A stretch of DNA of 64,000 nt from Planctomycetaceae bacterium (GTDB lineage Bacteria > Planctomycetota > Planctomycetia > Planctomycetales > Planctomycetaceae). Position 1 is the stretch's first letter, and each line of letters opens with the position of its first letter. Below are positions 26,719 through 35,766 of this stretch, one piece after another. The notes under the pieces were generated by a model. It saw nothing but the letters and a program-made list of their open reading frames with translations. It ran no database searches and had not been told where the DNA came from. The position numbers and the translations under genes are program-made. The stretch is from the NCBI GenBank assembly GCA_041398785.1, contig JAWKUA010000019.1, forward strand, positions 62,001 through 126,000, given 5' to 3'.

Positions 26719-28773
26719 ATGCCTGATGAACTCGATTTCGCTGGCGATCCGCCATCCAGTGACGGACTCGCCGGCAACGGAGAGCCACCAGCAGCGTTCC
26801 TGCTGAGTTGGGACGGCAGCGCATGGCGAGACGTCGTGCGTTTGCGGCAGGGGCACGTTGTCACGATCGGACGATCCGAAACGAACAAAATTGTGCTGCA
26901 CGACGAAGCGTGCAGTCGCAATCACTGCGAAGTGTTTTACTCCGAAGGGCGATGGACGCTTCGGGATCTGCAAAGTCGAAACGGAACCATCGTTGGCAGC
27001 GTTGGAGTCTCCGGCGACGTGACGCTGACGTCCGGCGACATTGTCAGTATCGGGCTGTGCCGGTTGGCGTTCACTACAAACCTGGAACGCCCTCCCGCGC
27101 CGCCGCCAATGGATCCTCTGGGAGACCGGGAAACCGCAACGTTCCACGACAGCGCTGCGGAGGATGACGAGCCGGCGATTTTGCATCGCAGCGCTGCCCC
27201 TGGATTCCTTGCACGCAACCGGGATTCCAGCGTTGACGTTGCCCGTGGTTCCAGCGTCGGACTGGCGAAGCTGTACCAATTGGGACTGGAAATGGGAGCT
27301 GCCCGCAGTCGACGGCAGTTGACCGAGGTCGTTCTCAAAAGCCTTGCCCGTGAAACCGTGGCTGATATCTCCGCCGTGCTGCTTGTCCCGGCGGGTGGCC
27401 CGGATCATCCGGTCCCTTCTGACCTGCAGGTCATCGCGTATGACAGCGTCAAAGACCTTCCGTATCGGCGCGTATCTGACAATCTATCGCGAATCGTACT
27501 TTCCAGCCGTGAAGCGATTCTTGCCCGCGACGTGAAAGGGAACACTCAGCTTGCGGTCTTTGACAGCCTGGGAGAAATGCGGGCCGTCAGCGTGATCTGT
27601 GCCCCGATTCACTGCGACGACAAGGTGCGCGGACTCGTTCATCTGTATGCGACCAATCCGGACAACGCTCTGGATGAAAACGACCTGGATTTCACGATGG
27701 CTGTCGCTCGCCAATTGGCGATCGCGCTGGACTTTGTGACGGAACGAGACACGCTGAAATCGGGTCTGGACCAGGTTCGCAACGAAAACAAATCGCTGCG
27801 CCGGCAGCTTGAGCACGAGCAGAAGCTGATTGGTGAAAGCTCCGCGATGCGGGGCCTTCGGGAAAGGCTGGGACTGATTGCGGAGACCGACGCCGCTGTG
27901 CTGATCCGTGGTGAAAGTGGCTGCGGAAAGGAACTAATTGCCCGGACGATTCATCTCAGCAGTCCTCGAAGAGACGGTCCATTCGTCTGCCTGAACTGCG
28001 CGGCGCTGAACGAATCGCTGCTGGAAAGTGAGCTGTTCGGTCACGAAAAGGGTTCATTTACGGGTGCCACGGAACGGAAAATCGGCCGCTTTGAACAGGC
28101 CCACCAGGGAACGCTGTTCCTGGATGAAGTGGGCGAGATGAGTCCGGCGATTCAGGCGAAGTTTCTGCGAGTGCTGGAAGGGCATCCGTTTGAACGAATC
28201 GGCGGGCGCAAACCGATCGAAGTGGATGTCCGAATCCTGGCAGCCACGAACCGGAACCTGGAAGAAGCTGTCGAAGACGGCGATTTTCGCAAGGACCTGT
28301 ATTTTCGACTGCACGTCGCGGAGCTGGTGGCCACGCCCCTTCGTGAGCGGCGCGACGACATACCGATGCTGGCGCAGTTCTTTCTGGAACGTTTCGTCGA
28401 TAAGACGGGCCGCATGATTACCGGTTTCACCGACGAAGCGATGCAGCTGCTGACGGAGTACTCCTGGCCGGGCAACGTCCGCGAGCTTCAGAACACGATC
28501 GAACGGACGGTGATTCTGTGTTCCAACGAGGTTGTCCGGCGAAGCGACGTCCAGCTTTCACCGCTTGCCGGGAGACTTTCGGTCAGCGAACCCGCTCGAC
28601 CGACGTCTGAGGAATACGAGGAGTTGTCGCTGGCGGACATCGAGCGTGATCACATCCTGACAACGCTCGATCACACCGATTGGAACAAGTCCCGCGCTGC
28701 TCAAATCCTTGGCATTGAACGTTCGACACTCGATCGAAAACTCAAGCGCTATCACGTGTCAAGACCGGACTGA
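26719..28773 (+). CDS. FHA-GAF sigma-54 dependent transcriptional activator
   Basis: From ATG 26719 (MPDELDF) the protein has about 684 residues. It has an N-terminal FHA domain (VTIGRSETNKIVLHDEACSR then NHCEVFY and LQSRNGTIVG), which binds phosphothreonine, a GAF domain around residues 190-350, a sigma-54 AAA+ domain with Walker A GESGCGKE, GAFTGA-like GSFTGAT, Walker B LFLDEVGEM and the WPGNVREL motif, and a C-terminal Fis-type helix-turn-helix (NKSRAAQILGIERSTLDRKL). It should activate RNA polymerase with sigma-54 when a Ser/Thr kinase has phosphorylated a partner. TTG 26602 and ATG 26623 are alternative starts. GSFTGA replaces GAFTGA at the sigma-54 contact loop, a tolerated change. Confidence 0.93.
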   Translation: MPDELDFAGDPPSSDGLAGNGEPPAAFLLSWDGSAWRDVVRLRQGHVVTIGRSETNKIVLHDEACSRNHCEVFYSEGRWTLRDLQSRNGTIVGSVGVSGDVTLTSGDIVSIGLCRLAFTTNLERPPAPPPMDPLGDRETATFHDSAAEDDEPAILHRSAAPGFLARNRDSSVDVARGSSVGLAKLYQLGLEMGAARSRRQLTEVVLKSLARETVADISAVLLVPAGGPDHPVPSDLQVIAYDSVKDLPYRRVSDNLSRIVLSSREAILARDVKGNTQLAVFDSLGEMRAVSVICAPIHCDDKVRGLVHLYATNPDNALDENDLDFTMAVARQLAIALDFVTERDTLKSGLDQVRNENKSLRRQLEHEQKLIGESSAMRGLRERLGLIAETDAAVLIRGESGCGKELIARTIHLSSPRRDGPFVCLNCAALNESLLESELFGHEKGSFTGATERKIGRFEQAHQGTLFLDEVGEMSPAIQAKFLRVLEGHPFERIGGRKPIEVDVRILAATNRNLEEAVEDGDFRKDLYFRLHVAELVATPLRERRDDIPMLAQFFLERFVDKTGRMITGFTDEAMQLLTEYSWPGNVRELQNTIERTVILCSNEVVRRSDVQLSPLAGRLSVSEPARPTSEEYEELSLADIERDHILTTLDHTDWNKSRAAQILGIERSTLDRKLKRYHVSRPD

Positions 28774-29124
28774 AGAATCGAGCCCCGACCCTGGAATCGG
28801 CAATCTTCCGCTTGCTGCGAGACACTGTTTTTTCCTGAAGAACGGGTCATTTGGCACGCAATTCTCGCAGCGGTATTTCCTTTGGAATCGCTTTTCAGGA
28901 TTGTCCTTTTTTGTTGACATTTCGACGCGCCAATCAAAAAATCAGGGCTCGAACGGATTTGTGAATTTCGAGCGAGATTTTGCGAAGGCGGGCCGGTTGA
29001 TTTCTCACCATGTGACGCCTCCTTCCAGTGTGTCTGGATGAGTTTGCTTGAGTTCAGCTTGCGGAGCCAACGGAGTGGACAGAAGTACGACTACACATCG
29101 TTTTGAGCACATTGGAGTCCATGA
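28774..29124. other. Intergenic region upstream of the acidic orphan
   Basis: No gene is seen in 351 bases. The region contains TTGACA at 28914-28919 in an A/T-rich patch, which could be the -35 box of the downstream gene, although the best -10 box (AAAAAT) is poor. Confidence 0.4.
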
Positions 29125-29448
29125 ATGTCGTCATTCTACGCCGAGGTGGAAGGAAGCCTTGAGTCGCTTTCGGAAATTGAGGGCTACGAGTTTCTGAGCG
29201 ACCTCGACGCCGGTTTCGAAGAAGAACTGAAGTCGCTGGGCGTCGATCCCGGTTCACCGACTGCTGCAAAGCCGGGTTCTGAAGAAAAGGTGATGATGCT
29301 GGCCGCTCGCTATGCCGCTGGTCTGCCGCTGTGGCATACTGATGACTGTTACGACCACGGACCCGGCAGTGTCGGAAATCTCTTTGTTGACAATTCCATC
29401 GTTGGAGATGGTGTTTCTGAGGAGGAAGAAGAGTTTGAGGTTGCGTAG
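29125..29448 (+). CDS. Highly acidic small orphan protein
   Basis: The 107-residue protein from ATG 29125 is dominated by Glu and Asp (start MSSFYAEVEGSLESLSEIEG, end EEEEEFEVA) and has no signal or membrane segment. The middle has one hydrophobic helix-like run (MMLAARYAAGLPLW). I recognise no family. It is a single-gene transcription unit with a strong terminator and lies next to a sigma-54 activator, which may or may not control it. The acidity would fit a DNA-mimic or a protein-binding inhibitor, but that is speculation. Confidence 0.7.
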   Translation: MSSFYAEVEGSLESLSEIEGYEFLSDLDAGFEEELKSLGVDPGSPTAAKPGSEEKVMMLAARYAAGLPLWHTDDCYDHGPGSVGNLFVDNSIVGDGVSEEEEEFEVA

Positions 29449-29523
29449 TTGTCGGCTGTAACCTCATCCGCCAAGCGGGTGCTGCCAACTGCTGCGACTC
29501 TGAATTATCACTGAACCAACAAG

Positions 29524-29561
29524 AAACGGGTGCTGCTGAATCTTCGGCAGCACCCGTTTTT
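29524..29561 (+). terminator. Intrinsic terminator
   Basis: A perfect 13-bp stem (AAACGGGTGCTGC with GCAGCACCCGTTT) and a 10-base loop are followed by TTTTT. It ends the transcript of the acidic orphan gene; the A-run on its left side could also serve the converging gene at 29597. Confidence 0.93.
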
Positions 29562-29596
29562 CATTACGCGACAGCCAAAGTCTGCGGCGGTATCGT

Positions 29597-29890
29597 TCAG
29601 AATTCGCGGCCTTCTTCTTCCATCCGCTCCTGCAGCTCGTCGCGTTCGTTTCGTGTGGTTTCCAGATCGAACATCAGATACTTCACGTCAAGTCGCAGTT
29701 GCGATAGGGCTTCCTGGACGAGGCCCAGGATTCGGCGACGTCGACGAACGGATTCAACGACTCGGTGATAGCACTGCAGCAGTGTTTCCCGCTCGACGTG
29801 ATCCAGCGCGGCGATCAGCTCCCCGAGCTCAATCAGGTCGGGCGGTAATTCGTCCGCCTGAGAATCCTGGAAGCGCTTCCGATCACCCAT
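29597..29890 (-). CDS. Helical conserved-looking hypothetical protein
   Basis: The 97-residue protein is almost entirely helical and charged (ALDHVERETLLQCYHRVVES then RRRRRILGLVQEAL and a C-terminal heptad run ending ERDELQERMEEEGREF), so a coiled-coil is likely. There is no recognised family and no signal peptide. The start ATG 29890 is clear. Composition and codon bias agree with its neighbours, which supports a real gene. Confidence 0.6.
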   Translation of the reverse strand: MGDRKRFQDSQADELPPDLIELGELIAALDHVERETLLQCYHRVVESVRRRRRILGLVQEALSQLRLDVKYLMFDLETTRNERDELQERMEEEGREF

Positions 29891-30576
29891 GACTTGATCT
29901 CACGTCTGGCACCACTGCCTGGCACAACACATCTGGCGGAACACCGCGTAACATTCAACGCGACATGTTGCCGTCGGGACGCCCGGATCGACGCAGCGCC
30001 GGCTATTGCCGCGAATATCTACTTCAGTCAATTCTGTGCCGGGAATCGTCGCCTCACAAGGAAATAATGATACCTATCGGGTCGATTCTGACGGCTGGCC
30101 GGTCTGGACCGCCGATCTTGCCTGCGCTACGAGGACACTGCAGTTGCCCGCGAAAACCGGGATTCGTTCCGAGCGCGTGGTGGCGAAACGACCATGCTGA
30201 GCCCAACCTGCGATCGGAGCCGACCCGTTTCCTCGGTCGCCCTGAACGCTCCGAAGCAGCGACTGCACGGAGTCAGATTCACGATCGCGTCTTTCGGACG
30301 ATTCCCTTCCCATCCGGAGAGCCCGAGTGAACGACATGCTCAGGATTTTCCGCCAAAATCCGCTGCGACGGGCAACCAGTGGACGTGTGCCGGCGGAGAG
30401 CCCGGCCTTCGCGCCGAATTACGGCACCGGCGGGACGAGTCGACAGGAAACCGTTCGCGACGGCTTACTTTTTGGTGCGTTTTTCGTGATTCCGCCCGGA
30501 ACCGCATGACCTGAACCGTCGCCGCGGGCGTTCACGGAATGAAGCGATTTTCGAGCGTGATTTCGAGGTGTAAGAG
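29891..30576. other. Intergenic, no gene recognised
   Basis: There are 686 bases without a convincing gene on either strand. Open frames here are short and of random composition. The promoters of both flanking divergent genes must lie in it. No repeat or clear hairpin was found. Confidence 0.45.
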
Positions 30577-31284
30577 ATGAATCCAAGGATTGCCGAGATC
30601 TTCTTTGCGTCAGTCATGACAGCGGGCGTTCTGGTCTGGGCGATTTCACTTCGCAAAGCTGCAAACCTGGGGAAGCAGACACCGTCGCCGGACGACGATC
30701 CGTGGTCGCCGCTGAACGACATCAATGATCGCACGACGTCACCATCTGCCAACGTTGTAACCGGCGAACGAACGGTTTCCGGTCAGCCTGCCGGGGTATC
30801 GGACTCACTCGCGAGACTGATGATGACGTCGACGACGATGGGACCGTTTTCGTCGTCCTACGAGATCATCGATCGAACGTCGGAGCGGCTGCTGGTTCGA
30901 CCGTCAGGTTCATCGATGGGAAACCGTTCGGCGGGTGTGAACTTCAGTGAAGCGGAATTCACCTTTGAACGGGTTGATCGGAACCTGGTTTCCGTCAGGT
31001 ATCGGCTCGATTTCGATCGAATGGCCGCCAGACTTCGCAGGGCTACGCTTGCCATCATCCTGGGGCTGGGACTTCCGGTTCTGATTCTTGTCGGCAGCCT
31101 GATTTGGCATTTCGTAGTTCGCAGCGCCAATCCCGGTGTTCGCTGGCAGGTTCTTCAAACGCTGCAGATCGTCCACGTACTCTGGCCGCCGTTTCTGATG
31201 ATGCAATCCTACAAATGGCGCCGTACCCACGCGACGACGTTTGTTTCAAATCTCCTGGCGTCTCTGGAACTGGCCGACGCCTGA
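30577..31284 (+). CDS. Membrane protein of unknown function
   Basis: The 235-residue protein has a hydrophobic N-terminal helix (IAEIFFASVMTAGVLVWAIS), a polar middle part of about 130 residues, two membrane helices near the C-terminus (LAIILGLGLPVLILVGSLIW and WQVLQTLQIVHVLWPPFLMM), and a short cytosolic tail. No family was recognised. ATG 30577 follows GTAAGAG, a weak ribosome binding site. It may be an accessory membrane protein; nothing in the neighbourhood indicates its role. Confidence 0.72.
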   Translation: MNPRIAEIFFASVMTAGVLVWAISLRKAANLGKQTPSPDDDPWSPLNDINDRTTSPSANVVTGERTVSGQPAGVSDSLARLMMTSTTMGPFSSSYEIIDRTSERLLVRPSGSSMGNRSAGVNFSEAEFTFERVDRNLVSVRYRLDFDRMAARLRRATLAIILGLGLPVLILVGSLIWHFVVRSANPGVRWQVLQTLQIVHVLWPPFLMMQSYKWRRTHATTFVSNLLASLELADA

Positions 31285-31441
31285 ATCTGCCACCGCAAAC
31301 GGATGCCGCGATTTCAGTACGGTCTCTGTCTTCGTTGAAAGGCCCGCGATATCATCTGGTCCACCGCGCAATTAAACCTGCGGTTTGCCGACCGGCTTTC
31401 CTGAACTGCGACCCTGCATTCGTCCAATCCTGGTGACGTCT

Positions 31442-32866
31442 ATGCTTCCGTTTCCCGCAGAACTGCATTTGCAGCGCCCGTCACGACGGGAACTGCTGCG
31501 TCTGGGAGCCGGCATCGGGGCGGTCAGTTCCCTTTCGATACTGCAGCGTGCCTGTGCCGACACCGCCCGGATGGCTGAACAGGCGATGTCGGCGGAGTCC
31601 GTTCGTTCTTGCATTGTTGTGTTTTACTACGGCGGTCCCAGCCACCTGGACACGTATGACATGAAGCTCGACGCGCCGGATTCGGTGCGCGGCGAGTTCT
31701 CCGCAATCGCCACGTCGGTCCCGGGACTCAGGATCAGCGAACACCTGCCGCACATGTCGCGAGTCATGCACAAGGTGGCGCTGGTTCGCAGCATGCATCA
31801 CACCAACCGGCTTCATGATTCCGCATCGACGGAAACACATACGGGGCGTCAGGGACCGAAAGGGGATCGCGAAGAGTTCGCGCCGATCGAACAGTTCTAT
31901 CCCTGCCACGGAGCGGTGCTGTCGATGCTGCGAAAGGGCGAACAGACGGATGTGACGCATGCTGTTCTGCCGTGGCAGTTCCACAACGTCGTGACGACGC
32001 CGTGCCAGGGAGGCGGCTTTCTGGGCCATCAATACGATCCGCTGCTGATCAACGGTGATTCCGCGAAGGTTCGCTATTCCATTGAAGCACTTCTGCGTCC
32101 GCCGGAATTGACGATGGATCGGATCGGTGTGCGTCGAAGACTGCTCAGTCATCTGGACGCTTCGCAGCGGGAGTTCGTTCCCGCTGCGTCGCTGGATGAG
32201 TTTCGGCGCAGGGCTCACGAACTGCTCGGGTCAGCCACGCTTCGCGACGCGCTGCAGATCGAAGACGAACCGGCTGCTGTTCGCGAGCGGTACGGCATGA
32301 AGGAACCGGAAGCCGGTGCCGGTGATGCCGCCGCTGCTCTGGCTCCCGCCAGAAACCTGCGGGGACAGAACCTGCTGCTGGCTCGACGACTTGTCGAAGC
32401 GGGAGTCCGGTTCGTGAATGTGCATGACTTTCGGCAACAGGGGCAGAACTGGGATTCTCACGCGCAGAATTTCCGCCAGCACAGCCGATATCTGCTGCCT
32501 CAGGCCGACCAGTCACTCGCGGCGCTGATTGAAGATCTGGATGATCGCGGTCTGCTGGATTCCACCCTTGTCGTTGCGCTGGGGGAATTTGGTCGCACGC
32601 CAAAGATCAATGAGAGTGCCGGCCGGGATCACTGGCCGGACTGTTACACAATTCTGCTGGCCGGCGGCGGCATTCGCGGCGGAGCGGTGTTTGGTTCAAG
32701 CGACAAGATCGGTGCCTACCCGGAGACCAATCCCGTGACTCCGGCCGACCTGGCGGCGACGATCTACTGGCGGTTCGGCATGAATCCGCGTCAGGAGATG
32801 CACGATCAAACCGGCCGGCCGCACCGACTGTCTGACGGCCAGCCAATTACCGAAATCTTTGGATGA
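31442..32866 (+). CDS. DUF1501 protein (orphan copy)
   Basis: The 474-residue DUF1501 protein starts at ATG 31442 with a twin-arginine type leader (SRRELLRLGAGIGAVSSLSI). It carries the family phrases CIVVFYYGGPSHLDTYDMK, VRSMHHTNRLHDSASTETHT, ALGEFGRTPK and the C-terminal PVTPADLAATIYWRFGMNP. Unlike the copies at 9.3 and 43.1 kb it has no DUF1549/DUF1553 gene beside it. The two histidine-rich phrases suggest metal binding, as in the alkaline-phosphatase-like superfamily to which the family is usually assigned. It is exported, and the substrate is unknown. Confidence 0.92.
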   Translation: MLPFPAELHLQRPSRRELLRLGAGIGAVSSLSILQRACADTARMAEQAMSAESVRSCIVVFYYGGPSHLDTYDMKLDAPDSVRGEFSAIATSVPGLRISEHLPHMSRVMHKVALVRSMHHTNRLHDSASTETHTGRQGPKGDREEFAPIEQFYPCHGAVLSMLRKGEQTDVTHAVLPWQFHNVVTTPCQGGGFLGHQYDPLLINGDSAKVRYSIEALLRPPELTMDRIGVRRRLLSHLDASQREFVPAASLDEFRRRAHELLGSATLRDALQIEDEPAAVRERYGMKEPEAGAGDAAAALAPARNLRGQNLLLARRLVEAGVRFVNVHDFRQQGQNWDSHAQNFRQHSRYLLPQADQSLAALIEDLDDRGLLDSTLVVALGEFGRTPKINESAGRDHWPDCYTILLAGGGIRGGAVFGSSDKIGAYPETNPVTPADLAATIYWRFGMNPRQEMHDQTGRPHRLSDGQPITEIFG

Positions 32867-33017
32867 ATCGCCGCCGCCCGCATCGCGCGACGGCGACCAA
32901 CGCTGGCGGCTTCCTTTCGAACGAACAGACGTCGGGCGATTCTTCGCTTCAGGCCATGCGCGCTGTTGTTTGTCCTGGCCGCAGCGGTCACTGATGCTTT
33001 TTCATACACTTCCTGCC

Positions 33018-33138
33018 ACGAGCCTGATTGCCTCATTTATCCCGTTCGCGGTTTATACTGGCCGCGGCGGACGCCGATACTTTTCGCTCGTCTTACTCCC
33101 GCGAGCCCGAATGTCTCATTCTGCCCCGTTCGCGGTAT
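33018..33138 (+). repeat. Interspersed ~84-bp repeat, copy B, plus a partial second unit
   Basis: 33055-33138 is the inverted counterpart of 2782-2864. Just before it, 33018-33057 repeats the right end of the element (CGAGCCTGATTGCCTCATTT then ATCCCGTTCGCGGTTTATAC versus CGAGCCCGAATGTCTCATTC then TGCCCCGTTCGCGGTATAG). One and a half head-to-tail units are therefore present with a period of about 80 bases. The region downstream of the orphan DUF1501 gene (32867-33250) holds nothing else. Confidence 0.78.
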
Positions 33139-33250
33139 AGATTCGCATCCGGAAAGTCGCTCGCCGGTTCTGAAACGCATTTGAGCAACCACGCTGGTGT
33201 CCCGACGAATTTGAAGGATTGCGGACCGTTCGCACGATCAGCAAAGTTCT

Positions 33251-33694
33251 TCACCACAGGTTTTCCAGCTTTCCTGTGTGAGCGTGCAGCAGCCGGCCGG
33301 GTCCTGTCCATTTCGGCGGTCGCTGCAGGATTCTGAGCCACACCAGGTGGCCTCGTGCCTGTCCTTCAAATGACACATGCTGCCCGAGTTCATCGTCGTC
33401 ACAGACCGGGTCTGACTGCCAGTAGATCTGCGGCACTTCGTCGAAGATCTGCATCACCTGGACGATGTCGAGCTGAACCTGGCTTGGCAGAGTCGTACCG
33501 TCTTTGGCTCCGCCGACCACCTCTGTCATGGCAACAAAGATTGTGACTTCCCATTCGTCGCGAACGGGATCGTGAAAGAAATGGCAACCGACGGGAGCCT
33601 GGAAGGCATCGGACAGAATCCCGCGAGCTGCGTCATTGGCGAACCACCGCAGCCAGGTAGGCGGCCGCGTTTTGACATTCCCCGTCGATTCCAT
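33251..33694 (-). CDS. Hypothetical protein
   Basis: The 147-residue cytosolic protein has a plausible globular composition: MESTGNVKTRPPTWLRWF, VGCHFFHDPVRDEWEVTIFV, a central VQLDIVQVMQIFDEVPQIYW. No family is recognised. The phrase EVTIFVAMTEVVGGAKDGTT followed by the strand-helix pattern suggests an alpha/beta domain. It stands alone, with the interspersed repeat downstream. Confidence 0.6.
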   Translation of the reverse strand: MESTGNVKTRPPTWLRWFANDAARGILSDAFQAPVGCHFFHDPVRDEWEVTIFVAMTEVVGGAKDGTTLPSQVQLDIVQVMQIFDEVPQIYWQSDPVCDDDELGQHVSFEGQARGHLVWLRILQRPPKWTGPGRLLHAHTGKLENLW

Positions 33695-34068
33695 TTTTCA
33701 ATGTCCTCAGTGTCACGCTGAGCAACGTATCGTGTGCAATGTGCGGGTACCTCCGACTGGCAGACGCGTGACAATCGGCGCGGTTCGAACTGAGTTCGGC
33801 GAAGTCAGAACTGCAATTGCCGCGCCGGAGCGGTTCGGACCGGAGCGAACCGGCAGTCGTGTCTTTCCCGTGCCGCCTGCCACGAGCCGAAACTTCCCGT
33901 TCGGTCCGCTCGCAGGAACTGACTGTCTGTGCGCCGAAGTCCGCTTCTGACGGATTGTTGCCGCGCAACAACGTTTCAGAATTGTGTCAGCTTCTGAACA
34001 ATCTGTTACTCTGTTGTTCAGCCACCGAAACACCGGTGTTCCGGCCTGTTGAGTGAAAGGAACCCCAG
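33695..34068. other. Intergenic, no gene recognised
   Basis: There are 374 bases between two divergent genes. Open frames here are short and unlike proteins. The right end (TGTTACTCTGTTGTTCAGCC and the following GTGAAAGGAACCCC) holds the likely promoter and ribosome binding site of the gene at 34069. Confidence 0.4.
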
Positions 34069-35382
34069 TTGACAAAGCTTGCCCTGTTCCTGCTGCTTCT
34101 CGTGTCGCCGCTGGCTGGCAATGTCGCTGCCAGTGCCGACGACGAGATCCCTGTGCGTCAACGCGCAATGGATGTGCTGATTCTGAACGATGGTACGCGG
34201 CTGCTGGGAGTCCTGCCGTCCCGGGAAACCGGCGATGACGGGCAACTTCCCGACACCACGCGCCTACTGCTGCGAACGGCGTGGATGAAGGAACACGCTC
34301 CGCAGATTCTCGCAAACACTCAGCCAATACCTGCCGCCCTGGACGCAAATCTTCCGGCAGTCACCCTGGAGTCCCTGCTGTCACAGCATGTTGCAGAATT
34401 GCAACAACAACCCGACGCGTCTCCCGAACGCGTTGGTTTTCTGCAACAGCGTCTGGCGGAGCTGCAACGGCCGCCGGTCGATGCCAATACCGTCGAATCC
34501 AGGCTGCTGGTCCTGACGGTCTCCAACGACATTATTCGGCGCACGCTGCAGCAGACCGCCAACGTTCGACAACTGGGATTTCTGGGCATTGTCAATGACA
34601 TGGAAAACGTCGAATCGCTGTCGCAGCGTGAAGTTAATCAGAAACTGCGACTGATTCCTGTGGCAAATCGGCTCCACGCGCTTCCGGATGACAATCATCA
34701 GTTCCCCGAAGAGCAATTTGAAAGACTTCTGGCTGCCGCCGACAGTCTGTTCGGAAAGACCTGCCGTCTGATTCGTTTCGAAGATGAATTCATTCCGGAT
34801 CAGCCAGGCGACGACAGGGACCTGGCGGGACTGGCCATGAAGATGCTTTCAAAGCAGACACAGTCGCAGCTTCAGCAGTTGCTGGATGAAGCACTGAACG
34901 GAAAGACTCCGGCACAGCAGCCGCAGCAGGACGAAAGTACCTGGACATCCGAAGAACTGCCGGACGCCGCCCGAAAAATCGCGGAAGACCAGAATGCGGA
35001 CATCGTTCAGGTGTCTCAAATGGCGCTGGGAATGACGGCGGGAGTCGCGACGGTGCGAGTGTGTCTGTTTCATCGCAACCGGTCGACAGGTGAATGGAAG
35101 TCGGCCGTGTGCGTTACGGAGACCGCGTTTGCCAAAGACGTCAGCGAAGAAGAAGCACAGCAACTGGTCGACAACCCGCAGCTCAAACCCATGTTGGCGC
35201 TGTTCGAAAAACTGGGAGCGTCCCCGGCCGACATTTCAAGGGCACTGTCGATGGGAGCCGTGGTGCGGATTGCTCAACAGAAGACGGAAACTTCATTGCA
35301 GGAGTTCATTCGAGCGGCTACGACGGTTGGAGCCGCAACTCCGGAAGTCGCCGCGCGACAGCTCACTTCGCTGCCGAAATAG
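34069..35382 (+). CDS. Exported protein of unknown function
   Basis: The 437-residue protein starts at TTG 34069 after GAAAGGAACCCCAG. It has a signal peptide (LALFLLLLVSPLAGNVAAS) and no further membrane helices. It is rich in Gln and Leu with predicted long helices (VAELQQQPDASPERVGFLQQ; QTQSQLQQLLDEAL) and a segment MALGMTAGVATVRVCLFHRN that looks like a beta-hairpin. No family was recognised. It is probably periplasmic and transcribed alone; the 384-base gap downstream separates it from the heme genes. Confidence 0.72.
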   Translation: MTKLALFLLLLVSPLAGNVAASADDEIPVRQRAMDVLILNDGTRLLGVLPSRETGDDGQLPDTTRLLLRTAWMKEHAPQILANTQPIPAALDANLPAVTLESLLSQHVAELQQQPDASPERVGFLQQRLAELQRPPVDANTVESRLLVLTVSNDIIRRTLQQTANVRQLGFLGIVNDMENVESLSQREVNQKLRLIPVANRLHALPDDNHQFPEEQFERLLAAADSLFGKTCRLIRFEDEFIPDQPGDDRDLAGLAMKMLSKQTQSQLQQLLDEALNGKTPAQQPQQDESTWTSEELPDAARKIAEDQNADIVQVSQMALGMTAGVATVRVCLFHRNRSTGEWKSAVCVTETAFAKDVSEEEAQQLVDNPQLKPMLALFEKLGASPADISRALSMGAVVRIAQQKTETSLQEFIRAATTVGAATPEVAARQLTSLPK

Positions 35383-35766
35383 GCGGACCTGTGCATTGAA
35401 CACGTCGGCCCTTCGAACATCAGCGCCGGCAAGGACCGGAAGTCTTGTGGCGGCGCTAACGACCTTCGTTACATCAGCAGCGATTTTGAAAAACGCAGGA
35501 CGACTGCGGCAACGAAAACGCGACCGAACACGATTCGCGGAATCGGCCGTTTCTTTATCTCCATGCACGGCAGACGCTGCCGGAGTCGACGTGCGTAGAG
35601 TGAACACCGAACGCCGCCAGGCGTGGATGTTTCCCGCGATGCGATTCAGCGAATGCCAGTCAGCGGTGCCGGAATCCGCGATGTTCAACGCTTCCTTGTC
35701 GTTCCGCAGCCCGTAGAATGCCGCAGTTTCAGCGTCCCTGTTCGCGCTGCATAAGGAATCGCGCTG
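35383..35766. other. Intergenic, no gene recognised
   Basis: There are 384 bases with only chance open frames. No repeat or clear terminator was found. It should contain the promoter of the hemX-hemA pair. Confidence 0.4.

Noticed and set aside
28851..28870. TTGGCACGCAATTCTCGCAG as a sigma-54 (-24/-12) promoter
   Set aside because: The GG and GC are two bases too far apart and the -12 element lacks TTGC, so it does not fit the consensus.
33713..34348. Second selenocysteine-type read-through joining the minus-strand frames 33251-33694 and 33713-34348
   Set aside because: The frames agree, but three stop codons lie between them and the upstream one is not protein-like, so this is chance.
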